Assembly: GCA_016124735.1 (NCBI GenBank)
Contig: WGMZ01000010.1
Location: forward strand, 98,925 to 162,924
DNA: 64,000 nt
Direction of reading: 5' to 3'
Origin: Bacteroidota bacterium
GTDB taxonomy: Bacteria; Bacteroidota; Bacteroidia; UBA8524
The number at the start of each line of letters is the position of its first letter. The first letter of the stretch is position 1. The notes beneath the pieces were generated by a model. It made no database searches. It saw only the letters and a program-made list of their open reading frames with translations, and was not told where the DNA came from. A program made the translations under genes and the position numbers. Positions 1-8,192 of this stretch are shown in pieces.

Positions 1-297
1 AATTCCAATTTGACCACTGTGGTTCAGGATTCGAAAAATGCCCTGAATGAAAAAAATAAAACACAGTTCTTTTTAGAGCCGAATTTTTACTGGAACCACA
101 TGCTGAAAAACAGACATATCATGAGGGTTGGCGTTTCTTACCAATACTATTTTCAGAATCTTGTGAATCCAGCCAGTAGATTGATTAATCAGCAATTCGT
201 ATTCGCGAATGAATACATGAACGATGATGTGAGGTTGGGAATTTGGAAACTGTCTTTTAGTTATATCGTGCCCTTAGACTACCATATTTCCCATTAA
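1..297 (+). CDS. C-terminal fragment of an outer-membrane barrel-like protein (cut by window edge)
   Basis: The reading frame is open from the first base, so this is the tail of a longer gene and not a short gene with its own start. About 98 residues are visible, ending in a TAA. They alternate aromatic and polar residues in strand-like stretches such as MRVGVSYQYYF and LGIWKLSFSYIVP, the look of the last strands of an outer-membrane beta-barrel. The last residues are not the classical aromatic-terminated BAM signal (the protein ends HISH). No specific family can be named from the tail. The gene converges on the lipoprotein gene that ends at 308, leaving about 10 bp between them. Confidence 0.55.
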   Translation, partial: NSNLTTVVQDSKNALNEKNKTQFFLEPNFYWNHMLKNRHIMRVGVSYQYYFQNLVNPASRLINQQFVFANEYMNDDVRLGIWKLSFSYIVPLDYHISH

Positions 298-307
298 TCA
301 GCCTTTT

Positions 308-1540
308 TTATTTGTTAAAGTTCAATTGCGCATCGGTTTTAACAATGATGGCATCGGAACCGGTAGATTTTTTACCGAATAACTCCATTTCACCAGCGAA
401 ATAGAAATCTCCATTTGATTCCTGATATCCGTAACGGAAAGTTCCATCAAACAGATTGAAGAATATTTTATTTTCCAGCAAATTTCCATCTTTATCAATC
501 TTCACCACAAATGGGTAGCGGGTATCTCCCTGACCATTGCGGGTAGAACCGACAATGATAAAGTCACCCTGATTCGTCTGGGTCATAGCATAAGGAACAA
601 CCATCTTCAGCCCGATGGAGTATTTATTTCTCCAATGAACCGTTTGCCGGTCTTCCGACCATTTCATCATCTCAAAATAGGAACCGCAGCGGCTATCTCC
701 ATTGGTCAGGTAATAAAATCCACTGGAGAATAATTGTACGAGACTTCCGTCGTTGGTAACCACTCTATCTACTACATAAGTACTTTGACCGGAATCAGCT
801 GGAATAGCAAAACGTAATACGGAATTCATTTGGTTTACCAAATCGATACGAGCGGTAAAGGCCACTATTGGTGATGAAAAATCCCAGGGATTGCGGTACA
901 TATTGCCACTAAAACTGAGGACGTTCCCGTCATTTTTATCGTACATTACCTGCAGCACTTTCCCATCCATATCCTGATCGGATACTGGGTAGCCGGTATT
1001 AAAAGTCATATCACCATTGAGTTCCACCAAATAGCTTTGAGAAGTGCTGCTGGTTATTCCATTTGACAATCCATATCCAATCTGACCATTTTCCAAGAGG
1101 ATCGGCCGGGTATGCCAGTAATTGTATCCACCTGAGGGATCCTCAAACTCTCCCATTTTCTTTCCATCTGCATCAAAACGGGCCTTCCAGTCATACCCTC
1201 GATTGCCCAGAATAAAAGTACCATCAGACAATCTTGACCCATATGCTGAGGGTGACTCAAATGCCAGTTGGCTCGAATTTATCTTCTTGCCGAAGCGATC
1301 ATAATCCATCTGAAGAATGTATTGAATCGAATCGGTGGATATCCAACCGCCGGTATAAAGATGCCCATCCTTGCAGGCATTTAAGAACCCAAATCCCTCA
1401 TTATTATTGCTTCCAAAACTTTTCAAATAATAGGTTTGATAATCATCTGCTTCTGAATAGTCTTTCTTACATGAGCCGAACAAAACAGCACTAATAAGCG
1501 TCAACACCAATGGGACAATATACTTTTGTTTAGTTCGCAT
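308..1540 (-). CDS. Family A lipoprotein, copy A1
   Basis: This 410-residue protein starts with a lipoprotein signal peptide (basic MRTKQK, hydrophobic core, lipobox LFGSC), so it should be lipidated and sit in an outer or inner membrane. The mature part begins CKKDYSEADD, and the acidic residues after the cysteine resemble surface-export signals of Bacteroidota lipoproteins (inference). The body has repeated blocks such as GDFIIVGSTRNG and GDFYFAGEMELFG, each followed by 'VVKIDKDGN'-like text, which suggests a beta-propeller-like fold related to delta-60/SBBP-type repeats. It is clearly paralogous to the genes at 4387-5607 and 6960-8192: all three share YF/YYLK-FGS-N-EG near the N-terminus and end with a 'VKTDA' segment. 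Its start overlaps the end of the family B gene by 11 bp, so the two are translationally coupled. Function unknown. Confidence 0.85.
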   Translation of the reverse strand: MRTKQKYIVPLVLTLISAVLFGSCKKDYSEADDYQTYYLKSFGSNNNEGFGFLNACKDGHLYTGGWISTDSIQYILQMDYDRFGKKINSSQLAFESPSAYGSRLSDGTFILGNRGYDWKARFDADGKKMGEFEDPSGGYNYWHTRPILLENGQIGYGLSNGITSSTSQSYLVELNGDMTFNTGYPVSDQDMDGKVLQVMYDKNDGNVLSFSGNMYRNPWDFSSPIVAFTARIDLVNQMNSVLRFAIPADSGQSTYVVDRVVTNDGSLVQLFSSGFYYLTNGDSRCGSYFEMMKWSEDRQTVHWRNKYSIGLKMVVPYAMTQTNQGDFIIVGSTRNGQGDTRYPFVVKIDKDGNLLENKIFFNLFDGTFRYGYQESNGDFYFAGEMELFGKKSTGSDAIIVKTDAQLNFNK

Positions 1541-2786
1541 TTTTGATCAATTCACCTTTGCTGTTAACTTGAAAAAATATGGGGTGGTGGTAACCGGTGG
1601 CGTTTTGCTCTTCCATACCACCAATAGCAATGGTTTCAACTGATTCGAATGCACTCAATGCCATTTGTATCTGACTATTGTCTCCCAAATACGATCTCCA
1701 TTGCTCGTTACCATCTGCATCCAGTTTAATAAGCACAATTTGAGAAGAGCGGTATCCGCTGAGAACTGAGCGGAAATCTTCTGCAGATGTTGCACCGGTA
1801 AGCAGGTAATTTCCGTCTTTCAGCTTTTTCAATCCGCAAACGGTTGCATTGCGCAGGCCGTAAATTCGTTTTTGGGAAAGGACCTGCCCATTTTGGTCTA
1901 TTCTCATCCAATGAATTCCCACTTTATAGTTCAATTCTTCTTCTGTGGTTGCCCAACAGAATCCATCGGAGGTTGTCGATAAAAAGATTTGATTCGGAAG
2001 GACATTTACCAATTTACTTTCGCGGTGATGGTCGCTGTAGTCAGTCAGACCCAACAGGGCACAATCTGTTGCGTCAACATATCCAAAATAGGTAACGTAT
2101 TTTTTGGTTTCGGTGTTAATGCCGGAAAGACTTCGGTAACCAACTATTGCGCATACCCCCTGCTGAACTTCCTCAACCTGCAGAGCCATGCTATGCCAGT
2201 CGCCGATATAATAGTATTGAAAGGATTGTAAGTTCATGTTTTGATCTAAGCGGGCAATGAGGGATTGTTGATTCCCCGCATTGAAAGCACCAACGGCCAT
2301 TACTCCACCGTCTTGTAATAATGTGGCCGCAAAAAAACCTGCTGAACTCGGAGTTGGAATGCAATTGTAGCTGTGAAATTTACCACCGGGAGAATATTTG
2401 ACTACCATTAAATCGTAATCAAAACCAGTAGCACCCATATCATCACTTGTGCTCCCGCCAAAGGTCATATAAGAACCATCACTTAGTTGAATAACACTGG
2501 AATAATAGTTTTTACCTGAACCTGATAGCACATGACTCCATACTTTTTCTCCCTTATCGTTTATAACCAGAATAGCTGCTGCGTCTCCGGATTTACCCAC
2601 AAAAACTATCTCCCCGTTGCTAAAAGTTTCAGAGCCAATCACATCAAATGAGCCCAACTCCGTAAAGAACTTGATGGCACTTTTCGTTGAATTCTGTTCT
2701 GATTCCTTTTTGCATCCGCTCAATAGCAGTGAAAAAATCGCCATGCAACAAACTGATATCCAAGGAAGTTTTAGAAAAAATCCCAT
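1530..2786 (-). CDS. Family B lipoprotein, copy B1
   Basis: A 418-residue lipoprotein with signal peptide and lipobox LLLSGC followed by KKES. Shortly after come FFTELGSF and FSNGEIVFVGKSG, a signature shared with the genes at 5617-6864 and 8176-9438. Repeats such as 'AILVINDKGEKVW' and 'LIKLDADGNEQW' again suggest a beta-propeller of short repeats that report a value and then a comparison. A conserved CWATTEEE segment about two thirds along is present in all three B copies and could be a functional site (inference). It is the first gene of a two-gene unit with A1, which it overlaps by 11 bp. The start codon sits 4 nt behind a -7-like element. No enzymatic motif is visible and the function is unknown. 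Confidence 0.85.
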   Translation of the reverse strand: MGFFLKLPWISVCCMAIFSLLLSGCKKESEQNSTKSAIKFFTELGSFDVIGSETFSNGEIVFVGKSGDAAAILVINDKGEKVWSHVLSGSGKNYYSSVIQLSDGSYMTFGGSTSDDMGATGFDYDLMVVKYSPGGKFHSYNCIPTPSSAGFFAATLLQDGGVMAVGAFNAGNQQSLIARLDQNMNLQSFQYYYIGDWHSMALQVEEVQQGVCAIVGYRSLSGINTETKKYVTYFGYVDATDCALLGLTDYSDHHRESKLVNVLPNQIFLSTTSDGFCWATTEEELNYKVGIHWMRIDQNGQVLSQKRIYGLRNATVCGLKKLKDGNYLLTGATSAEDFRSVLSGYRSSQIVLIKLDADGNEQWRSYLGDNSQIQMALSAFESVETIAIGGMEEQNATGYHHPIFFQVNSKGELIKNAN

Positions 2787-2790
2787 AGAC

Positions 2791-2819
2791 CAAATTAAGT
2801 TTTTTTATGGGATTATCAA
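2791..2819 (-). promoter_or_regulatory. Predicted promoter of the B1-A1 unit, leaderless
   Basis: Read on the minus strand this is TTG, 18 nt, then TTAATTTG (one mismatch to the Bacteroidota -7 element TANNTTTG), 4 nt, then the ATG of B1. Transcription would begin at or next to the A of the start codon. The -33 part reads TTGATAATC, the same as in front of B3. Confidence 0.55.
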
Positions 2820-2908
2820 TTATTTCCATAATCCACGGTCACTAATAACCCAAAGCTTCCTGGATTTCTGATCAGAACATTTAAAGCGAATATTCCTATA
2901 TTCGGGGC

Positions 2909-2935
2909 ATGTGCAGGGAAAACAAAGTCCAATGA
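2909..2935 (+). promoter_or_regulatory. Possible 8-codon leader ORF coupled to the universal stress gene
   Basis: An ATG lies 4 nt behind TATATTCG (2897-2904, one mismatch to TANNTTTG). It opens a frame of eight codons (MCRENKVQ) whose TGA overlaps the ATG of the stress-protein gene at 2932 in an ATGA arrangement. This would let ribosomes on a leaderless transcript reinitiate on the main gene. It is a single-locus observation and may be chance. Confidence 0.25.
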
Positions 2936-3726
2936 ACAAGATTGTAGCCTTTATAGATTTCACAGAATTAAGCGATAAAATCATTCGCCAATCCATCGTG
3001 CTTTGTAAGCAAACGAAAGCAGAACTCGCACTGCTTCACGTGCTCAGCAAGGATAATGCTTCAGTAGAACAAGAAGCGGAAACTAAGCTGAATGCATTTG
3101 CACAACGTGTAAAGGATCAGGGTATTCCATGCACCGTCATGATAGGTAATGGAAACTTTTTCCAAACAGCCCCTATCCTGCTCGTAAAAGCAGATTGTGA
3201 ATTAGCCATTATCGGCACGCACGGGATTAAAGGACTCTACCAAAATTTATTTGGTTCTAATATTTGGAAGCTGGTAAGCAATCTTCCATGCTCGGCATTG
3301 GTTATTAGTCAGTTTACGGAAGTAAGCGAGCAGGGTTTTAATCATGCCATGTTGCCGATTGGACCCCATGCCGAATTTGATAAGAAGGTTCTTTTTACCA
3401 GTGAATTGATTGCCAAAAGTGGAAAAGCAAGCTTTTTCGGAATTGACAAGGCGGGAATAGAGATTAGTAAGGAAATGATGGAGCGTGTCCATCAGGGAAA
3501 AGCTCTATTTAAAGAGAATGGCATTCCTTCTGACTTCGTTCAATACGAATCGCGACAATATTCTGTTGGTTTTGCTAAAGAAACGCTGAGTTATGCCAAA
3601 GAGCATAGCTATGACCTCATTTCGATTCTCGCACGGATTTCCTCAGAAAATGCCCATTTTGGTCAGTTGGATAAAGAGGCTATGCTGTTGAACGAGTATG
3701 GTATTCCGGTTCTTTGTGTGCGCTAA
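2932..3726 (+). CDS. Universal stress protein, tandem two-domain (UspA family)
   Basis: About 264 residues made of two Usp folds. The first opens with MNKIVAFIDFTELSD and contains the typical 'AELALLHVL' strand and a 'LAIIGTHGIKG' segment, where many UspA proteins have the ATP-binding G-2X-G-9X-G-(S/T) loop. Here the loop reads GTHGIKGLYQNLFGSN, which fits. The second half is more diverged and ends 'YGIPVLCVR'. An in-frame GTG at 2911 exists, but the ATG at 2932 begins the first strand directly and is preferred. Cytoplasmic stress proteins of this type bind ATP and support survival; the precise client is unknown. It stands alone on the plus strand between two lipoprotein pairs and converges with the HD gene, 1 bp apart. 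Confidence 0.85.
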   Translation: MNKIVAFIDFTELSDKIIRQSIVLCKQTKAELALLHVLSKDNASVEQEAETKLNAFAQRVKDQGIPCTVMIGNGNFFQTAPILLVKADCELAIIGTHGIKGLYQNLFGSNIWKLVSNLPCSALVISQFTEVSEQGFNHAMLPIGPHAEFDKKVLFTSELIAKSGKASFFGIDKAGIEISKEMMERVHQGKALFKENGIPSDFVQYESRQYSVGFAKETLSYAKEHSYDLISILARISSENAHFGQLDKEAMLLNEYGIPVLCVR

Positions 3727-3727
3727 A

Positions 3728-4303
3728 TCAGGAAATGGTATTTCTTAGTGCCTCGAGGTTGCGATTCTTCCCGGGACCAAACATTTTCTTTGCGTATTCG
3801 GTATGGAAATGATGTGATTCCAGAAAATTCACTTGAATTTGTTTCCAATCCGTGTTTTCATTGAACTTTCCCAGGGCAATTTGTTCCCGATACAATTGAT
3901 TTGCTATTTCGGTATACTGATTCCCTCCAAGATAAGCCAGGTCTGCATCACAGACCACCATTTGTTCCAAATTCACCGGAGATTGAGGCAGTTTCGTAGC
4001 CATTATCATTGCCTGGATCCGATCAATCATCTTGAAATCAAAACCAAATCGGGGTAAAGTTTCAGCTGCAAGATCACAACTGGCCCTTTCATGGTCCACA
4101 TTCGTTTTAATAAATCCCAAGTCGTGGTAGGCGGCTGCTACCCGTATGAAATCCAGATAATTTTCTGCACCGCACTGCCGAGCCAATTCTACAGCATCCC
4201 TCATCACCCCGCGTGTATGGGCCGGGTTATGGTAAAACATTCGCGGATCCGACTTTTTATCAAGTTGGTCCAGTGCATAATCAATGGCTTGCTGTACGTT
4301 CAT
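3728..4303 (-). CDS. HD-domain metal-dependent phosphohydrolase
   Basis: A 191-residue cytoplasmic protein with the HD superfamily pattern: an early histidine (H25 and H29 in YHNPAHTRGV), the paired AYHDLGF motif (H60, D61) and a later aspartate in VVCDADLAYLG (D119/D121). These residues coordinate a divalent metal and hydrolyse phosphomonoesters or cyclic nucleotides in known members. The substrate cannot be told from the sequence; small stand-alone HD proteins of this type in Bacteroidota are usually annotated only to superfamily level. There is no signal peptide. The gene ends 1 bp from the stress-protein gene (convergent) and is not obviously part of the lipoprotein units on either side. 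Confidence 0.8.
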   Translation of the reverse strand: MNVQQAIDYALDQLDKKSDPRMFYHNPAHTRGVMRDAVELARQCGAENYLDFIRVAAAYHDLGFIKTNVDHERASCDLAAETLPRFGFDFKMIDRIQAMIMATKLPQSPVNLEQMVVCDADLAYLGGNQYTEIANQLYREQIALGKFNENTDWKQIQVNFLESHHFHTEYAKKMFGPGKNRNLEALRNTIS

Positions 4304-4386
4304 GGAATAAGCCCAATAGTGAAGATAGTTGAATTACCGGTTTCGTGCAAATCACCTTTCTTTTTAATGCTGTTCAAAACAAAAGA

Positions 4387-5607
4387 CTAGTAGTTGCCAT
4401 GTGCATCTGTTTTTAGGATCAAGCCATCTGAGCCTTCCAACTTTTTTCCGAAAATTTCTATGATACCTGAAAAAACTAAATCTCCCTGATTGGTTTCGTG
4501 AACATCAGTGAATATTCCATCAAAAATTTCCAAATATACCTTCTTCCATAGGATGTTTCCATCCGGATCAAGTTTGACTACAAAAGGGACGCTGGGGTCT
4601 GATTTGCCATTCTTCAAACTACCAACGACTAATAGTTCACCCTTTGCGTTGACGCTTGCTGAATAAGGGCTATGGATTTCATAGCCAAGGTCCATAGTCT
4701 TTCTCCACCTTAAATTCCTGTCCTTGTCCCAATTCACCACTTGAAAGTAGCGACCTCCATCGTCCTTAGTTTTGCTAAAAATCCAAAATCCTTTTGAAAG
4801 CACCTGCACAATTCCATCGTCCTTTAAATTCACCTTATCGATTTGAAAGTCATCTCCAAAGGTATCTATTGGCGCAAGTAGATGAATAAAATTGGAAGCA
4901 GGGTCTAACAGATTTAAACGGGCAACAAATGCTCTGCAAGGATTGGAGAACGTCCACGGATTCGGCAAAATTGTTCCGCTGTAATAAATGTAGTCTCCAT
5001 CCATTCTGTCTAATTCCAGCTGACAAAGATGACCATTCACGTCCTGTTCTGTTAACGCATAAAAGGACTTCAAATCCAAATTATCATCCAAAAGGAGAAG
5101 TTGATTGGTGGATTTTCCGGCTCCAAATCCGTTCGTCATGCCCAAGCCAATTTCTCCGTTGTTTAGCTTGCTTGGCTTACCATGAATAAAATAATTGTTG
5201 CCACCCGCCAAATATCTATGTTCGCGGATGAAGGTTCCCGCAGCATCATATTCAGCAATCCAATCCTGAGTAAAGTCTGAAACCACGAATGATCCATCCA
5301 TAAACCTGGACCCTCTAGTAATACTAGTGAGTCCAAGCGACATAAAATTACTAGTCCGTTGTTGTCCGTATTGATCGAATTCGGCCAATAAGCAATTAGA
5401 CATGGTGTCTGTATTTAGAAACCCGGCCACACTGATTTTTCCTGTGGTCCCAGAATGGATAAATTGAAAGCCTTCGTTATTGTTACTGCCAAAGCGTTTA
5501 AAAAAATACTTATGCTGATCGTTCGCTTCAGAAATATTCCTCTTGCACGACAAAAGGGATACAATAAGTATCAATAAACTGGCAGATTTGAGCATGTGCT
5601 GTTTCAT
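4387..5607 (-). CDS. Family A lipoprotein, copy A2
   Basis: A 406-residue paralogue of A1 and A3, with signal peptide and lipobox SLLSC then KRNISEAND. It shares the block HKYFFKRFGSNNNEGF with A3 almost residue for residue, and the block PFVVKLDPDGNILW-KKVY-E-FDG near the C-terminus, ending 'LILKTDAHGNY'. The middle contains conserved 'NPWTFSNPCRAFVARLN' (compare SPWQFSDKHRTFVARFN in A3), which argues for constrained structure and not mere low-complexity repeats. It lies 9 bp downstream of B2 in the same direction, so the two genes form one unit. Function unknown; probably a membrane-anchored beta-propeller-like protein. Confidence 0.85.
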   Translation of the reverse strand: MKQHMLKSASLLILIVSLLSCKRNISEANDQHKYFFKRFGSNNNEGFQFIHSGTTGKISVAGFLNTDTMSNCLLAEFDQYGQQRTSNFMSLGLTSITRGSRFMDGSFVVSDFTQDWIAEYDAAGTFIREHRYLAGGNNYFIHGKPSKLNNGEIGLGMTNGFGAGKSTNQLLLLDDNLDLKSFYALTEQDVNGHLCQLELDRMDGDYIYYSGTILPNPWTFSNPCRAFVARLNLLDPASNFIHLLAPIDTFGDDFQIDKVNLKDDGIVQVLSKGFWIFSKTKDDGGRYFQVVNWDKDRNLRWRKTMDLGYEIHSPYSASVNAKGELLVVGSLKNGKSDPSVPFVVKLDPDGNILWKKVYLEIFDGIFTDVHETNQGDLVFSGIIEIFGKKLEGSDGLILKTDAHGNY

Positions 5608-5616
5608 CTAATCTAC

Positions 5617-6864
5617 TTATGGTAAAACAAACCGGCCTATAGTATCAATACCAAAATAGCAAGGATGCCTCAACCCACTTACATTTTGTTCTTGCATGCC
5701 AAAAACATTTAAACCCTTCAGGTTTTTAACAACCCCCAAAGCAGTTTGGATTTGAATATCATCTCCCAAGTAAAAATGGTTCAATTCATTGCCGGCAAGA
5801 TCAGTTTCCCACAGCATGTATTTCTGAGAACGGAAAGCATTGGAAATGGAACCTGCATCTCCATCCGTGGTACCACCTACGATTAAATAATGCCCCTCCG
5901 ATAGTTTCTGAAGCCCTTCCACTGTCGAATTATTCAACCCATAAATTCTGCTTTGATCAATCACATCGCCCTGGTCTGTTACATGCATCCAATGAATTCC
6001 CACTTTCATATTGTCTTCTTCTTCCGTTGTTGCCCAGCATAATCCATCTGAAGTTGCTAAAGCTCTGATTCGCTCGGGAAGATATGTACTTAAGAGTGCT
6101 TCTCTTTTGTGATCCAGATAGCTCACAATTTTTAACAAACTCCCGTTACCTGATTGAACCTTTAAATAATAGGTTGAATATTTGGACACCTCAGTGGCAA
6201 GACTGGAATAACTTCGGTATCCCAAAACAGCGCAACTTCCATCTTGCAACTCAAGGACTTCAAGGCATTTACTATGCCATGGGCCAATTGTAAATTCATT
6301 GGACCAATTAATATTTCTGTCAGCATCAAAATTAACCAGCAGGCTCCTATAATGATCCTTTCTTGTATTGCCTACGACCATGACAGAGCCGTTCGAAAGC
6401 TGACAAAGCGCAGTAAATTCTACTTCGTAACTGGTTTGCATCACCTTAATATCCGGAGAACCTGTTGGGGAATAGCTGTTGATCATTGGATTGTTGCCCA
6501 AACCGTTAGCGCCTAAATCACGGGCATTGGTGTAACCAATTGCCATATAATTGCCATTATTGAGTAAGGCTACATCCAGATAAATGCTACTTCCTTCTCC
6601 ATGAACCATATGGTGCCAAAGGTATTTTCCACCATAATCCAAAGCCAAAATAACGGCACCTTCATGGGCTTCTCCAACCATTACAGTGGTGCCATTTGAA
6701 AACACGCGCACCCGCTCGACATTAAATGAACCAAACTCTGTAAAGTAGTGAATAGGACTGTTAGACCCCGAAGAGCTGTTGTCCTTTTTGCAAGAGCTTA
6801 CAATTAGCAGCAAGCACATGAGAAGAGCCGGCTTTAATTGAAATATTGGTTTTAGGTTTGGCAT
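5617..6864 (-). CDS. Family B lipoprotein, copy B2
   Basis: A 415-residue lipoprotein (signal peptide, lipobox IVSSC then KKDNSSSG). It has the family B start block HYFTEFGSFNVERVRVFSNG and the conserved CWATTEEEDN segment, and repeats of the form 'YMLWETDLAGNEL'. The C-terminal 'FGMQEQNVSGLRHPCYFGID' matches 'VGMMQQISSGFRHPCFFQVD' of B3, including the unusual HPCFF/HPCYF block (HPIFF in B1), and is a good family marker. It is the promoter-proximal gene of the B2-A2 pair. A strong predicted promoter lies directly upstream. No catalytic motif is recognised. Confidence 0.85.
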   Translation of the reverse strand: MPNLKPIFQLKPALLMCLLLIVSSCKKDNSSSGSNSPIHYFTEFGSFNVERVRVFSNGTTVMVGEAHEGAVILALDYGGKYLWHHMVHGEGSSIYLDVALLNNGNYMAIGYTNARDLGANGLGNNPMINSYSPTGSPDIKVMQTSYEVEFTALCQLSNGSVMVVGNTRKDHYRSLLVNFDADRNINWSNEFTIGPWHSKCLEVLELQDGSCAVLGYRSYSSLATEVSKYSTYYLKVQSGNGSLLKIVSYLDHKREALLSTYLPERIRALATSDGLCWATTEEEDNMKVGIHWMHVTDQGDVIDQSRIYGLNNSTVEGLQKLSEGHYLIVGGTTDGDAGSISNAFRSQKYMLWETDLAGNELNHFYLGDDIQIQTALGVVKNLKGLNVFGMQEQNVSGLRHPCYFGIDTIGRFVLP

Positions 6865-6874
6865 GAGTACCTAT

Positions 6875-6904
6875 CAAAATTACACCTTTCCCGCACAGAA
6901 TCAA
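6875..6904 (-). promoter_or_regulatory. Predicted promoter of the B2-A2 unit
   Basis: On the minus strand: TTG, 19 nt, TAATTTTG, 10 nt, ATG of B2. Both elements match the Bacteroidota primary sigma consensus (TTG / TANNTTTG) at ideal spacing. The predicted leader is only about 5 nt. Confidence 0.65.
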
Positions 6905-6959
6905 GCAATTCCGTAGATATGCGTAGGAATTGGACGGACATGCCCGAATCTTTCATATT

Positions 6960-8192
6960 CTATTTAAAATTTCCTTTGGCATCTGTTTTCAGAATAAATC
7001 CGTCGTGGGCAAGCACATTTTCCCCAAACAATTGAATAACTCCGGCAAAATAAAAATCGCCATTACTTGCTTCATAGCCATAATTTATTCCACCATCAAA
7101 TATTTCAGGATAGACCCGATGAAATATCTCATTGCCACTGGCATCGATTTTCATGATAAACGGGAAGGCCGGATCAGTGGCGCCATTTTTTACTTGACCT
7201 ACTACCAATAATTCGCCCTTTTCATTGATGGTAATTCGGGTTGGGGTAGTAATGTTGAATCCCAGGCCGAATTTATTCCTCCAAATCAGGTTTCGTTCTT
7301 TATCCCAGCGCACCAATTCAAAAAATTTACCACCCAGATCCGCTCGGGGACCAATCAGGAAGAAACCCGGCGAAATTAATTGTACCAAACCTCCGTCAGA
7401 CAAATTGGCTTTGGCCACCATATTATCATCCAAGTTAATATCAGAGGGGGATACAATTTTTACAAAATTGTTCGCCGGATTACTGAAGTTAAACCGCGCT
7501 ACAAACGTCCTGTGTTTATCAGAAAATTGCCATGGAGAAGGGATCATAGAACCACTGCAATAATAATCGTTGCCTTCTATGCGGTCTATTTCCATACGAA
7601 TAACATGGCCCAGTGCATTGGACTCAAGGACTTCGTGAACCGTATAAAACTTCATCGTTTCATCCAGCTCATAGATATAATTATGCGAGGAATAGGCTCC
7701 AAATCCATTCGCCAGTCCGAAGGCCACGTGCTTATTAGATAATACAATGGGAGTACCGTGGAAATAATCCATATTCCCTGAATTTTGATACCGACCTACC
7801 AGGCTTCCATCGGCATTGTATTTCGCGAGATCATTTATATAAAGCTTGCCCACCGCATAGGATCCATCTTCAAAACGATATCCGGTTGCCACTCCATAGC
7901 TGGATACTTCTCTACCGTTCTGCAAAACAATCCCATATTCTGAATATTGATAGGTATCTATAAATTCATCTGTATTGGTAGCTACATAGGCTGAAACATA
8001 TATTTTATTTCCAATACAATCATTGATAAAAACGGCAGCCTCTTCATTTTGTGACCCAAATCTTTTAAAGAAATAGGGATGTTTTCCGTATTCTTCGTTC
8101 ACACTTTTTTGACAGGCACTCAGCACTGTTAACAGAAAGCTTAAGCCGAGTACCCATGCAGTCCTGGAAAAAAAGTTAATGTGGCCTTTCAT
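6960..8192 (-). CDS. Family A lipoprotein, copy A3
   Basis: A 410-residue lipoprotein with signal peptide and lipobox TVLSAC then QKSVNEEYG. The N-terminal block HPYFFKRFGSQNEEAAVF and the C-terminal 'GDFYFAGVIQLFGENV' followed by a 'GFILKTDAKGNF' end are shared with A1 and A2. 'INEKGELLVVGQVKNG' matches 'VNAKGELLVVGSLKNG' of A2, so A2 and A3 appear closer to each other than to A1. Its ATG lies inside the end of B3 (17 bp overlap), indicating translational coupling. The product is probably anchored in the outer membrane as a partner of B3; role unknown. Confidence 0.85.
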   Translation of the reverse strand: MKGHINFFSRTAWVLGLSFLLTVLSACQKSVNEEYGKHPYFFKRFGSQNEEAAVFINDCIGNKIYVSAYVATNTDEFIDTYQYSEYGIVLQNGREVSSYGVATGYRFEDGSYAVGKLYINDLAKYNADGSLVGRYQNSGNMDYFHGTPIVLSNKHVAFGLANGFGAYSSHNYIYELDETMKFYTVHEVLESNALGHVIRMEIDRIEGNDYYCSGSMIPSPWQFSDKHRTFVARFNFSNPANNFVKIVSPSDINLDDNMVAKANLSDGGLVQLISPGFFLIGPRADLGGKFFELVRWDKERNLIWRNKFGLGFNITTPTRITINEKGELLVVGQVKNGATDPAFPFIMKIDASGNEIFHRVYPEIFDGGINYGYEASNGDFYFAGVIQLFGENVLAHDGFILKTDAKGNFK

